A program made the position numbers and the translations under genes. This document shows positions 9,250-22,097 of a DNA stretch of 64,000 bases, in pieces. The notes under the pieces are model-generated. The model saw only the letters and a list, made by a program, of their open reading frames with translations. It made no database searches and was not told where the DNA came from. Within the stretch, counting starts at the first letter, position 1. Every line of letters starts with the position of its first letter. Origin of the DNA: Ceratopteris richardii. Taxonomy: Eukaryota > Streptophyta > Polypodiopsida > Polypodiales > Pteridaceae. The stretch spans positions 139,935,852 through 139,999,851 of the forward strand of contig CM035439.1 in assembly GCA_020310875.1 (NCBI GenBank). Reading direction: 5' to 3'.

Positions 9250-12200
9250 ATGGCAGCAGCAGCAGCCACGAGTTCTCAGGCAGGCACCAGCACTCAAATC
9301 AATTGGGATACCATGCCTATGGAGGTTCCACTGACAGCTAGGCCGGAGGAGCTTTTGAACGTAAGAAGAATTCCCATTCCGGATCCACCAAGTGGCCTAA
9401 CAGAAAGAGTAAAGGGGCATTCTCATTGGTTCAATGAGATGCCAGGGGATTTGGGAGACGCAAATCATATCTGGGAATCCAAGATGGAATGTGGAGGAGT
9501 GTGGTGGACCTTTCAGTTCTTCTCACGAGAATTTGAAGCATTGCAGAATGCAGCTCCTCTTCAGGATATTTGGCAGAAAGCGGGATTGCAAGATTACTTT
9601 AGTGCAGCCTTGCCTAGACCGGATTTTCTTAGGTGCTACTACTTGATAGCCACACTGAAGCCGACAGGGGATAAATATCATTCAGGCACATTTTGGGTGC
9701 CCTCCCTATCAAACCAGGAGGAAATGAAGAAGTTTGAGTTGAATGTTACTTTAATCAGGGAAGCTCTTCAGATGTATGGCACCCACGTTCCCTCTGATAG
9801 AGATCCCTTGATACCAGAGTCAATGAAGAGCAACAGAATCAAGAAGTTGAAAGAAATGTGTGCCCTCACCCCTAACATCACCATACCCCTGCGAATGTGC
9901 CTTCAACACTTCGCATTTCCAGCTCAAGACCGTTTTACCCAACCTCACAAGAAAATATGGTATGGATTATATCTAGCAGAGACAGGAAGCTTGCCAATTA
10001 AGATGCCTGTATGGATTCTGGACCAATTGTATGAAGCAGGCAAGCGGGGTGTGAGGAATCATACGTTACATGGCTGTTGTGCGATCACCAGAATTATTTA
10101 TAGATGTCTTGCATATGACGTGCCAATAGCCAGGGCCCTTAAATACTCACAACTGGAGTTTTTCAAGGGGCGGAAGTCAGGGAATCAACCTGCAAAACGA
10201 ATGCGTGGATCACTCTCCCAAGTCATGATCCCTCACGAGGCCACAGCCGAGGCTCCCCCTAGAGAAGAAGCCCATGTAGCACCTTTCACGGTACATCTCC
10301 AAGGAACTCAACCAGGGAGCGTGGTACAACCCACTCCATCCGCCCCTCCACTACCGACCGATGCCGAGTTTGCATGTATGGCCACCTTAACTGAGGATCC
10401 CAATTTTGATTTTGAAAGATTCCTGCAGACGACCCACTTATCTGATAGTGAAGATTTTCCTGACAATGCCGATCCGGGATCATCATTCCACAGAGAACAG
10501 CCACAGGGCAAGGCAAGCAGGGTACATTGGGAAGGAGAGGCACAACATCCTCATGATCCAAGCACACAAAATCAGGAAGAAGAACAGGGAGATGAACCAG
10601 AGGAGGCCCCTGCCTACACGGCACAACTCAAACGGCTATACAAGACAATCAAGCACGTACAGAGAAGACATAAGATGACAGAAGAGGCGAATAGAGCTCT
10701 AGTGAACCAAATGCTTCAAGCCGAGAATGTAGACTCACATTTTGTTGAGTCATTGAATCTATTGGCGGACACATGTGGGATCGGGGAAGCATTGAGGACT
10801 ATGGTCTATCGGGAGAACCCTACCTATGATCAACGAAGGATTGATACACGGCCACGGCGGGGAAAAATGATTCAAATGGAAGTGTCTACTGCCTTGCCTA
10901 CCACAATTTCAGAGGATGTTCACATGACTAGCCCAAGTCCCACTGACGAACAAGATGTAAATACACAAGTACCATCTCCACCGTCGCCTCCCATTCAACC
11001 CTCAGAACCCTTCTCCACTAGTCTTTCTGAACAACCGATATCCACCCAACATGAAACCATTGTACACACCTCCGTTTTTACATCCTTCCCTTTACCCACA
11101 TCCATCACTTCCGCCCAAATTTTTGAACCTCACACCGGTCATCCTGCCACCCATCAAACCATAATAGGTCACCCTTCCTATCTATCCGCCCTTGGACAAC
11201 CAATTGCCACTAGCCAGACCGTGTCCCATCCTTTTCCATTCACCCACACAATTCCCCTCTCCCAAACCCTATCCACCACTTCCCTTGTAACTGCCTCAGG
11301 CTCAACCCAAGTCACACAACCGTCATTCTGGACAAACCTTGTAAATATACTCCAACAGGTTGAGAACTATAATAAGAAGTCCCTTTCCCAACCCCACTCC
11401 CCCACATTCACTGCCACCACTAACACACCACCTACCGTTCTCGTGTTCACAATTCACACTTCACACACTATCACATCAGATCCCATGGATATTTCACCAT
11501 CCACAGGAGCACCCACCACCACGTCTGTTCCACTATCATCACATCTCACTTCACTCATAGGCACGCCATCCACTGTTCCCTTTCCCATTTCCCGACCCGT
11601 TGCATGTTCCACCTCTACCCATGCACCCACATCATTTAGTAATGCACTAGATACCATGGTGGAAGCGGCCACTCAGATGAAGCAAGAATATAAGTTATTG
11701 GAGGAAAATAACTTAGAGCTGTGCAATCTCTCGGCTCAACTCCAGGCACGAGTCGATGCCTTGGAACTAGGTAATACAGCACTACAACACCAGGTGACTG
11801 ACCTCCAACAATCGAAGACAGAACTCGAAGCTAAGTATGCAGAGACAGGCAAGGCTATGGAGGAACAGCTCCGAGATCAAATGGGCCGCAATACGAGACT
11901 TCAATGCAACATGGCCCTACTACGCTGCCATCTAGCAGCGGCTCAAGAAGAGAACCCAAGGCTACAACAAACAAAACCAGGAGAACCTAGAAGCGGCCAT
12001 GGAAAACACCCCGGGAGCACCTATAGACCCTGCAAAATTCCAAGTTGTCCCCTCAGAGCATATTCAACAGGTTTTAGAAGGTTATGCAACCCTTTTGGAA
12101 GCCCATGATCAGTTGGCAGACCAGATAAAGGAACTACAAGGATCCAAAGTACCAACAACACACCCACCCACACCTAAAGAGACGGTCGATGCCGCTACTT

Positions 12201-13492
12201 TGCCAGAACCTAAACCTGCAACGAACAGTGAGGTACTTGAGCTACGGCAACAGATTGCAGAGTTGAAAATCAAGTTGTTACAATATGAACGACCTCCTTC
12301 CCCACCTGAGCAACCCATAGAAGAAGAAGAAGTTATTATTTGAGTGGAGGAAGCATTTGAAGAGAACTATGAGCCTCAACCTTTTCCAGGAGGCACCATC
12401 ACTGAGGAGGGACAGGACACTTATGAGGAACCCCCATCGGCATGGATGAAACAGGTAGAAGAAATGGGGCAGACTCATGAAGAACGTATCTCCTACCAAA
12501 TGTTGGCCATGAAGACAATTGAAGGAGCCATACTTCAATCAGACTACTTCAGACATCTGGCCCCTAGAAGACTAATAACCAGCTCAGAATTACAATATAA
12601 ACCATACTTTGTACTGGGAGCAGACTACAACGTCGAGATCAAACGTAAGACCAACAAGTACCCAACTTTCGCAACACAATTTGAACCTGAGGACATTCCA
12701 GAGGAGGCACGCAAAGGGAAAATACACCAACCCATCTGGAGGCAAAAGTTATTGGAAACCTATCCCGAGATGCTACGGACATGGGACCACGCACCCATGC
12801 ATTTGAAGTATAACAATTGCTATGGACCAGTGCAACGGAGAAGAACATGGAAGTCATTTGCCATCAAAGTCAAGAACAATGCCAATTGCAAAGAATGGCT
12901 CAATTACCCTGCCATTGCACCCCCAAACGGCACGCCTACTGTAGCCTACATGATGGCTACCATCAGACATTGGCTTCCACGCCTCCACCCCATGCCAGAT
13001 GTGGCTGCCCAGATGATGCTCAAGATCTTCGATATGATGCAGGTTGTGCTCAAAACTTTCCGCAATGTATGTCATATTCAACCTCCGATTCCCGGGTTTG
13101 TTAATGGTAATTACGACCTGCTATATGATATGAGCACCACTCCGAGCATACGAGTTGCTTATGCATGGCACGCACGCATCAGATATCTCCCTGCCTGCTA
13201 CAAGCAAACTTTCGATGAAATGTTCACCACGGGGTTCTGGGAAGCACACTCAGAGGTGTTCGCGCCACGGCCCACCCATTTGTTACACCTCTTTGCATGC
13301 GAACAAACGATGCACTCAGAACTCTACACAACGCCACAGCCGGACATACCGGGCCTAGTCAATTGGGATACCCTGCAGAGAGACCTGATCCGAGGGCTGC
13401 GAATCAAAGAACATGATGTGGTAGCTGACATTCTCCAGGACTATATTGATCAAACCACAGATCAAAGGTCTGTCAGAGGTGACAGACGCTAG
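9250..13492 (+). pseudogene. gypsy-1 third ORF (ORF3), about 1,414 codons, unknown function
   Basis: One ancestral reading frame broken twice: open 9250-12108, a frameshift near 11970, then open 11999-13492 except TGA at 12341-12343. N-terminal ~310 residues are a globular domain (HWFNEMPGDLGDANHIWES, LPRPDFLRCYYLI, HFAFPAQDRF, GLYLAETGSLP, LHGCCAITRIIYRC). It faintly recalls plant mobile or transposon-associated domains, but I cannot assign it. Next come an acidic stretch, a long P/T/S-rich linker, a coiled coil (about 11660-12290), and a C-terminal ~330-residue domain (TFATQFEPEDIPEEA, NGTPTVAYMMATIRHW, ACYKQTFDEMFTTGFWEA). I see no signal peptide or membrane segment, so an envelope role is unlikely. 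The stop codon TAG overlaps the polypurine tract. Gypsy-2 has the same ORF in a single frame, which shows that it is a genuine element gene. Confidence 0.8.
13468..13487 (+). promoter_or_regulatory. Hairpin beside the polypurine tract
   Basis: GTCTGTCA and TGACAGAC form a perfect 8 bp stem with the loop GAGG, three bases before the ORF3 stop. Gypsy-2 has a 7 bp version with a six-base loop at the same place (45881-45900). Possible role in plus-strand priming or RNA 3' processing; inference only. Confidence 0.5.
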
Positions 13493-13503
13493 GGGGGGGA
13501 GAG
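13491..13503 (+). promoter_or_regulatory. Polypurine tract of gypsy-1
   Basis: AGGGGGGGGAGAG lies directly before the 3' LTR start TGTTGGC. This is the expected primer position for plus-strand DNA synthesis. Its first two bases are also the end of the ORF3 TAG stop. Confidence 0.85.
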
Positions 13504-14081
13504 TGTTGGCAGTATACGAGAAGAAGCAAGTACGAGCATACACGCAGATCTATCACTAAGTCAACCCTTTATTTTTTTCAAAACCCTTACACCATTTAAA
13601 AGTGATTCTCATCACTAAAAACCCCTGTAAATACCATTTTCACCTTTTTGTAGCTCCATTTTCTACAAGCCGAGGAGTCCTCGAGCTTGAGGAGCCTTAG
13701 AAGTAGTTGCCTGTCAATTTTCATATTTTTTAGATCTCGTTTGAGCCCTCAAATAAGCCCTGGAACCTAATTTTTAACTAGGCCGGACACTAGGTCTGAA
13801 CAGGGCCAAAGCTAGTCAAAAACTATAAATAGAGCTAGAGAGCTCATTTTGAGGAGCTTCTTGTAGTTTTGGGCTTGTATGAGAACTTTGTTGCAATAGA
13901 AGTGATTCCATTGTCTTACTCTCTTTGTTCTTGCTGTGTGTGCGCGTGTGTGTGTATGTGTGTGCATGTTAGTGTGCTTCGCACTCACACATTTGTGCCT
14001 TCACTTGCTCGAGGTCTTCATACCATCCTCATGTCTTCCCGGATTGACATTAAAGGAGGTGCTACTCATCACTGAGCTACA
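13504..14081 (+). repeat. gypsy-1 3' LTR
   Basis: 578 bases, TG...CA ends, starting straight after the polypurine tract. The TATA box is TATAAAT at 13824-13830. The GT-rich run and the terminal block ACTGAGCTACA match the 5' LTR. Compared with the 633-base gypsy-2 LTR it lacks part of the U3 start. Followed directly by TGCATACATACACAC of the microsatellite tract. Confidence 0.92.
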
Positions 14082-15860
14082 TGCATACATACACACATAT
14101 ATGCATACACACACATAGAGAGACATACTCACACATACACATACATGCATATATATACATACATAATGCATATGCATATGCATACATACATACATACACA
14201 CATGCATGCATACATACACATACATAATGCATACACACATATGCATACATAATGCATACACACGCATACACACATATGCATACATACATGCATACATAAC
14301 ACACATAGACACATACACACACATATACACATACACACACATAGACACATACACACTCATAGACACATAGCGACACATACACATACACACATACACATAC
14401 ACACACACGCATACACACACACACACAAACATACACACATAGACACATACACACATAATGATGCATACACACACATACATATGCATACACACACATATGC
14501 ATACATACATGCATACACATACACACATAGACACATACACACACATAGATACATACATACACATAAACACATACACACTCATAGACACACACACATACAC
14601 ATAGACACACACACATACACACATAGACACATACACACATAATGATGCATACACACATACATGCATACATAAGAATGCATACACACACATACACATGCAT
14701 ACACACATACAAACACATATACACACACATACACACATATATGCATACATACACACATATATGCATACAAACACATAGAGATACATACTCACACATACAC
14801 ATACATGTATATATATACATACATAATGCATATGCATATGCATACATACATACATACATACATACATACATACAGACACATACATAATGCATACACACAT
14901 ATGCATACATAATGCATACACACACATACACACATATGCATACATACATGCATACATAACACACATAGACACATACACACACATATACACATACACACAC
15001 ATAGACACATACACACTCATAGACGCATAGCGACACATACACATACACACACATATATACACACACACACAAACATACACACATAGACACATACACACAT
15101 AATGATGCATACACACACATACATATGCATACACACACATATGCATACATACATGCATACACATACACACATAGACACATACACACACATAGATACATAC
15201 ATACACATAGACACATACACACTCATAGACAGATAGACATACACATAGACACACACACACACATATACACACATACATAGACACATACACACATAATGAT
15301 GCATACACACATACACATGCATACATACATGCATACACATACACACATAGATACATACACACACATAGATACATACATACACATAAACACATACACACTC
15401 ATAGACACACACATACACATAGACACACACACACACATATACACACACACAAACACACATAGACACATACACACATAAGAATGCATACACACACATACAC
15501 ATGCATACACACATACAAACACATATACACACACACATACACACATACACACATATATGCATACACACACATAGAGAGACATACTCACACATACACATAC
15601 ATGCATATATATACATACATAATGCATATGCATATGCATACATACATACATGCATACATACACACACACATATACACACACATACACACACATACACACA
15701 CACACAGAGAGACACATACACACATAATGATGCATACACACACATACACATGCCTACACACATACACATACACACACATACATACACACACATGCATACA
15801 TACACATACTTAATGCATACACACTTACATATGTACACGTATATATATATTGATTTCTAA
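14082..15860. repeat. CA/TA-rich microsatellite tract with higher-order units
   Basis: About 1.8 kb built from short words such as CATACACACATA, TATGCATA and ACACATAGACACATA. A marker block (TATGCATAC...ACATAGAGAGACATACTC) recurs near 14100, 14760 and 15556, so there are roughly 660-800 base higher-order units. The tract has few stop codons in some frames, which creates long spurious ORFs of Cys/Val/Met or His/Thr/Tyr on either strand. I do not regard them as genes. It lies just 5' of the first exon of the CACTA-1 gene. Confidence 0.9.
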
Positions 15861-15886
15861 CCATTTTGTTTTATATGTTAGGTATT

Positions 15887-18824
15887 ATGGATCCCAGTAG
15901 AGAGAGAAAGGTGAAACTCACTCTCATAACAAGTCTTATGAGAGCAAGAGTTCCGTCTGATACTCTAGGGGCCATAATGCACGATTACTCAGAGATGTCT
16001 AATGAGGAGCTGGACTATACGATCCAGATGCTCCAGCGATCAGACGAGGGCTCTTCTGCGGCTCCACATGCAGGAAGAGAGCTATCTGCTCATAGGTATG
16101 TTTTTTTTTCATAAACTTTTTTAATGATATTATAACACATATTTTTATTTATTTTTATCTATCTATTTTCAGGACACCTATACCACCTCCAAATCGTAAT
16201 AGCAGAGCAGAGTTGCCTATGAGGACATGCATAGGCACCTTAGGACTAGAGTGCGACATAGAGCCAGAGGGGAACATTGTGTACATAGGGAATGGATTGG
16301 AGTTCAAGAGAAGAATGCGGGCACTATGCGACTCTTACCTGCGCTTTGTCCACTTACCATGGAAGTAAGTAAAAATTTTACATATAAATTGAAATAAATA
16401 TCTTATGTTTTATTTACATTATGTTTTTTATTTTTGTAGTGAGCATGATGAGAGGGATAAAAAATACGTACTTAGTTCACTTGAGATAGAGTTTGGGATA
16501 GGATGGTCGCTTAAGTGGTGTCTAAAAGAGATGCGGACACTTATGGCTCATCGTCGCGATAATGCACGGTATGCACTGCTTTTATGTATATATATGTGGA
16601 TATGAGTATGTGTGTTTATGCATGTATGTATGTATATGAGAGAGAGAGAGAGAAAAGAGTGAGACTAGAGGTATAAATACACGCATACACATACATATAC
16701 ATCATACATGCACATTTACACACATATACATATACATGCACATTTATACATACACACACATAAATAAATAAATAAATCCTATTTCAAAAATCCTAAATTG
16801 AAAACTTTAATTTCGATATTAGGGTTCTAAAACCCCTAATTTAAAAACTCTAATTCAACCTTTTAGCCATATGTGTGAAGTATATGTACACCTCCGACGT
16901 CCTACTAGAGAGATGTCTCTCCTCCCAACCTTATGCCTCTATATATAGCTACTTGAATCAACAAGGATCATAATATATAAAGATATATACACATCATGTA
17001 GATAGGATACATAAATATAAAATGGAGTAGATATATTATGCATCACACATACATGCCTAAATGCACACATAAATATATATATATACATACTAACATATTT
17101 ACATGTACACATTTACACATAGACATATATACATATATACATGTACACATCAGCCATTTCATTCTCTAAACCAGGAGGTACAGGATTTCTAGAAACCTCT
17201 GCTTGTAATTGATGAGCAGGGCATGACGTGTACGAGGTATATTAACATTATGAGAAAAATCATCATCATCATCATCATCGAGCAAGTATTCCTGTATATC
17301 AACAATAATTTGATTTTATATATGGTTTTTAAATAAAATAATGACATTAATATATATAGAAAATACATACCCAAGCATTATCACGTTGACTAGGTGATGG
17401 TGCACGCTCAAAAGTACCATACTCTGCCTCATGTTCAATACATTCCAATCGTGGTCTTCGATACGTGCCATAACAAGAGTTACACCAACATATAATATGC
17501 TCTTCATAGTAAAATTCATCATAATTCCTATCGGAGGACACATGTGAAGTCGTTGCATGGGTAGGAGGTGGTGGAGTACCCTCTGATTGATTAGAATTTG
17601 CACATAATAAGAAACAAAAAAAATATAAGTTATGTATCCATCAAATATATTTAAAATTAAATATTTGATATACTTACAGTATAAATTCATTGCATGATGA
17701 GGAGACGGTGGTGGAGTTCCATCTGATTGATCAGAATCTACAAATAATGGTATTTGATATTAATAATCTGATTATCTACATACACAAAAAATTCACATAT
17801 ACATATTTACACATACACACATATTCACATATACACATTTACACATACACATTCACATATACACAACTACACATTATTGTGGGATAAATGCATGTATTTT
17901 GTATGAATGAGTGTCTATGCATGCATGTGTGTGTACATATATATGTGGATATGTATATGTGTGTTTATGTTATATGTATGTATATGTGTATATGTATACA
18001 TATATGTATGCGCATATGTTTGCATGTATATGTGTATGTGGGTATGTGTATGTGTATGTGTGTGTATGTATGTGTATGTATTCTGATTTTTTTTTCTGTT
18101 TGAGATTAAATTAACAGGAGATATTGTATGGTCGAAAAAAATAAGAGGCGAGCTAACATACCACCTGAGACATGGCAGTTTTTTCGTAGACAGCTACGTC
18201 TTCAAGAGTCATTTCCTCAGCAGAAGGTACACAAATTAATAGTTTATATTTATAATTTTTATACATTTTAGTAATTTTTTACATTTAATTTATGTATTTT
18301 TTTTCTTGAATAAACAGGCTGCTGCAAAGAAGAGAGTGGAGTCGGGCCACACATCGCACCTAGGCCAAATGGGCCATAATGGTTTTGTAGCTACGTTTGT
18401 AATTATATGTGTTATTGTGAGTATATTTTTTATTTTAGTTAAAATGCAAGCAACTAATGTTTTTTATTTGTTTCATTGCAGCGGAAGGATTATGGCCGAT
18501 ATCCTATGATACATGAGATCGAGTATGCTACACATTTTGGATATCGGCGTTTGGGCGAGTATATGCAAGATCATCCTGATGCCTTTGTGAATATTTTTAA
18601 ATTTTATATAATTATTTTGTTTTTATGAATGGTTTAATTATTTTATTTATTTATGTTTGTTATATGTAATACAGGAGTATGATGGAGAGACAAATATGGA
18701 TGAGGTGGAGAGACAGACACAGGAGGGACGATCTCGATCGTCACAAGGTGATCATGACGATGAGGATGAGGAAGATCAGGATGATCATGATATTGCTGAT
18801 GATGATGCTGATCATGATGATTAG
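15887..18824 (+). CDS. CACTA-1 TNP1-like protein (seven exons)
   Basis: Exons 15887-16095, 16173-16364, 16440-16568, 18118-18226, 18318-18398, 18482-18586, 18675-18824. Every intron is GT...AG, and joining the exons gives one uninterrupted frame of 324 codons from ATG to TAG. Recognisable pieces: exon 2 with CIGTLGLECDIEPEGNIVYI; exon 4 IPPETWQFFRRQLRLQESF; exon 5 KKRVESGHTSHLGQMGHNGF; exon 6 EIEYATHFGYRRLGEYM; an acidic Asp-rich tail. This pattern fits the plant Ptta/En/Spm transposase family (Transposase_24 type), the second CACTA gene, whose product binds subterminal repeats and assists TNP2. Intron 3 (1,549 bases) holds an antisense ORF and microsatellites. The family call is from motif memory; the exon structure is seen directly. 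A decayed copy is on the minus strand at 43950-44690. Confidence 0.8.
17170..17750 (-). CDS. Antisense exons inside intron 3 of the CACTA-1 gene
   Basis: On the minus strand, an exon-like segment around 17672-17740 (SDQSDGTPPPPSP) ends at a GTAAGT donor. A related copy (NSNQSEGTPPPP) at about 17560-17605 continues as EEHIICWCNSCYGTYRRPRL and SPSQRDNAW to a GTATGT donor at about 17371. After a ~75 base intron ending TATACAG, the frame resumes with EYLLDDDDDDDFSHN until a stop near 17190. The Cys pair in IICWCNSC could belong to the zinc-like N-terminal domain of a TNP2-type transposase, but I am not sure. Sense-strand CACTA genes normally share orientation, so this is either an inverted fragment or a separate antisense gene. 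The exon start also occurs in the same relative orientation in CACTA-2 (45090-45170). Confidence 0.45.
17780..18090. repeat. Microsatellites in intron 3
   Basis: CACATATACA-type repeats (17780-17875) followed by TATGTGTATGTG-type repeats (17885-18080), that is, opposite strands of one motif close together, so the transcript could fold back. CACTA-2 has a CA-rich tract at the matching place (44680-45060). Confidence 0.75.
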
Positions 18825-18857
18825 GATTTTAGTTGATTATGACATTGGATTATATGT

Positions 18858-18860
18858 ATT

Positions 18861-18900
<40 letters not shown>
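18858..18900. repeat. (TA)n microsatellite
   Basis: A run of about 20 TA units shortly after the TNP1-like stop codon, in the presumed 3' untranslated region. Confidence 0.85.
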
Positions 18901-18902
<2 letters not shown>

Positions 18903-19010
18903 CTATATATTTTTCATTTTAGTTATGTTTTGAATTGTGTGTATGGTATTAAGTAATGAAGAGTTTTGTTCTATTGATTGTTATTATTAAGCATGTGTTT
19001 TAATACTTTA

Positions 19011-20400
<1,390 letters not shown>

Positions 20401-20518
20401 TATGCTATGTAATGAAAATAACACAATTCAAATGATATACAAAGAACAGAAATTGTACTTACAATTGTTATCCATACTTTTTGCTTGGTTAGCTTCTTGA
20501 ATAACCTGCAATAAAGAG

Positions 20519-20640
20519 AGAAAGAACACAGAGAGAGAGATAGAGAGAGAGAGAGAGAGTGTGTGAGAGAGAGAGAATTCAAAGAGAGAAAGATGTAGAA
20601 AGAGAGAAACAGAGACAGAGGGAGATAATAAGAGAGAGCT
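20519..20640. repeat. GA-rich simple repeat
   Basis: GAGAGA runs interleaved with AAAGAGAGAAAG words. The reverse complement occurs in CACTA-2 at 42880-43018, so it belongs to the CACTA sequence and is not a chance tract. Confidence 0.7.
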
Positions 20641-20769
20641 TAGGCAAAACAACAATTCTGCATATACTTGCTTCAGCTCGTAAGTGCAGCGCAATTGCGA
20701 ACGTTGGAGAGCTCTTCGATCGGATGCGTGAAAATGCCAATCGAAGAGCCTCCAACATTTTAATTTTTG

Positions 20770-21093
20770 TCCGTCAACAGACCGTCGTGTAAGCGATGCT
20801 GTTCGTCGTCGCATAAGCGATAGCTTTTTAGCGTCGCTTATGCGACGGTAAGGATCGTCGCCTATGCGACGCACAAAAGCGTCGCTTATGCGACACTATT
20901 AAATAGCGTCGTATTAACAATGTTGTATGGGAGCGTCGCAGTCGCGTCGCGCCACAAGTCGCAAAAATCATCGTTTTCTCCATCGTCTAATCGACGGTTG
21001 GCGCACGACGCTAATTACGATGCATGTTGCAATTTTATAGCGACGAAATTCTGTCGCCTTAACCATCGCTATACACCCGTATTCCTTGTAGTG
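20770..21093 (+). repeat. CACTA-1 subterminal repeats and right terminal repeat
   Basis: Several copies of a hairpin-like motif, GTCGC-TTAT-GCGAC and close variants (near 20810, 20831, 20857, 20879), plus more GCGTCGC words to about 21055. The element end ATTCCTTGTAGTG follows. CACTA elements carry such short repeats near their ends as binding sites for the TNP1/TNPA protein; that role is inferred here. The region is CpG-rich compared with everything around it. Confidence 0.8.
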
Positions 21094-21114
21094 CAAGAAT
21101 GCTTGATCTGCAGC

Positions 21115-21742
21115 TCACATAATGGACCTGTTCTGCCTGGACTGCTCTTCTTGCAACAGAACAGAGACTAACTCCTCAATTGAAAAGGCATTTGGATTAC
21201 CTTTCATCATCAACAGAAGAGTAGAAGCAAAACTCTGATATGAATCAGGAAGACCATTTAGAAAGGTTTGCACAAGTGAGCTATCTAGTATAACCTCATG
21301 AGCAGAAATCAACTATTCCTTCAAGTCTTTGATCTTTGTTAGAAAACTATCCATAGAATCACCTTCATTCATGTGCTCACTCTCCAACTGGTTTTGGAGG
21401 TAAGCAACACGAGCCTCATTTGATAGACAAAGTTATCAATGCATGTGTCTGGGCATCTCTGCCATCCCAATGAATTTTCTCTACAGTAGGTGCAACAAAA
21501 ACCGTAGCACGAACAGGAATATGCAGAATATCATCATCTTCAACACCTTCTGCATCAGCTTTAGTACCTGTAGTTGTAACAATTGCAGGTGTGATAGGAT
21601 GTTTTTCAATAGTCTACACAATGTTCCATGGTCCTTTTGCAACCAATACATGTTGCATCATATAAGCCCACAATGGGTAGTTGGTACCATCCAACGTATC
21701 CTCAACAACCAACATACAAAATACATCACTGCTTTCAGCCAT
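21115..21742 (-). pseudogene. copia-1 gag (UBN2-like), broken
   Basis: ATG at 21742 on the minus strand. It encodes the capsid-like protein that would bind element RNA. Readable parts are DGTNYPLWAYMMQHVLVAKG, then after frame breaks SAHEVILDSSLVQTF and LPDSYQSFASTLLLMMKGN and EELVSVLLQEEQSRQNRS. These match copia-2 gag. It has stops and a deletion of the middle of gag relative to copia-2, and is cut off by CACTA-1 before the zinc knuckle. Confidence 0.8.
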
Positions 21743-22083
21743 GGTCGATGACTAAAATACCTTGATGCAGAAAATTGATTGTATCTCAAGAAGTTGAACG
21801 AAACTGTCCAGACAAGCTCTGCTAAACCTATAGCAGACTTTGAGACGTTTATACTGGCGAATCGAAATAGGTATATAGCTTTGGCACAAAAAGATGAAAT
21901 AGCCTCCACAAGCACTGCGATAGTGCATTCAGAGGCCGAAACGAGCTTAGATCGCGATTTTGGCACCACAGAACAAAGCTGTTTTGATCTTGGAAACACA
22001 TTGAGTATGCTCAACAAAATTCGTGCGATTTTAAGACTGTAGTCAGAGAGGTGTCGATGATGCCCTAGATGAAGCGGCGACCT

Positions 22084-22095
22084 GCTCTGATACCA
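22084..22095 (-). promoter_or_regulatory. copia-1 primer binding site
   Basis: Minus strand reads TGGTATCAGAGC, the standard plant site complementary to the 3' end of initiator methionine tRNA, two bases from the LTR. It fixes the strand and the LTR boundary. Confidence 0.93.
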
Positions 22096-22097
22096 AT

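Larger units (their letters stand above)
1..14081 (+). mobile_element. Ty3/gypsy LTR retrotransposon gypsy-1
   Basis: A nearly complete element, about 14.1 kb. Order: 5' LTR, gag with zinc knuckles, aspartic protease, RT, RNase H, H2C2 module 1, H2C2 module 2 plus integrase core, GPY/F-like tail, second aspartic protease, a very long third ORF, polypurine tract, 3' LTR. The LTR 3' end ...GAGCTACA recurs at 580, at 14081 and, reversed, at 45232. RT before integrase makes it Ty3/gypsy. There is no chromodomain. The extra ORF near the 3' LTR recalls Tat/Athila-type plant elements, but the second protease is not part of the layout I know. Pol and ORF3 carry frameshifts and stops, so it is probably inactive. 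The left target duplication is outside or at the edge of the window. The 3' end abuts a CA/TA-rich array, its likely insertion target. Confidence 0.93.

Noticed and set aside
9250-13492. ORF3 as a retroviral envelope gene
   Set aside because: No signal peptide, membrane anchor or glycoprotein-like Cys pattern is visible in either copy; the sequence is charged, disordered and coiled-coil.
14001-15398. A 465-codon minus-strand ORF rich in Met/Cys/Val/Tyr and similar long ORFs in both strands of the tract
   Set aside because: The frames consist only of microsatellite words that lack stop codons. There is no domain, no start context and no splice structure.
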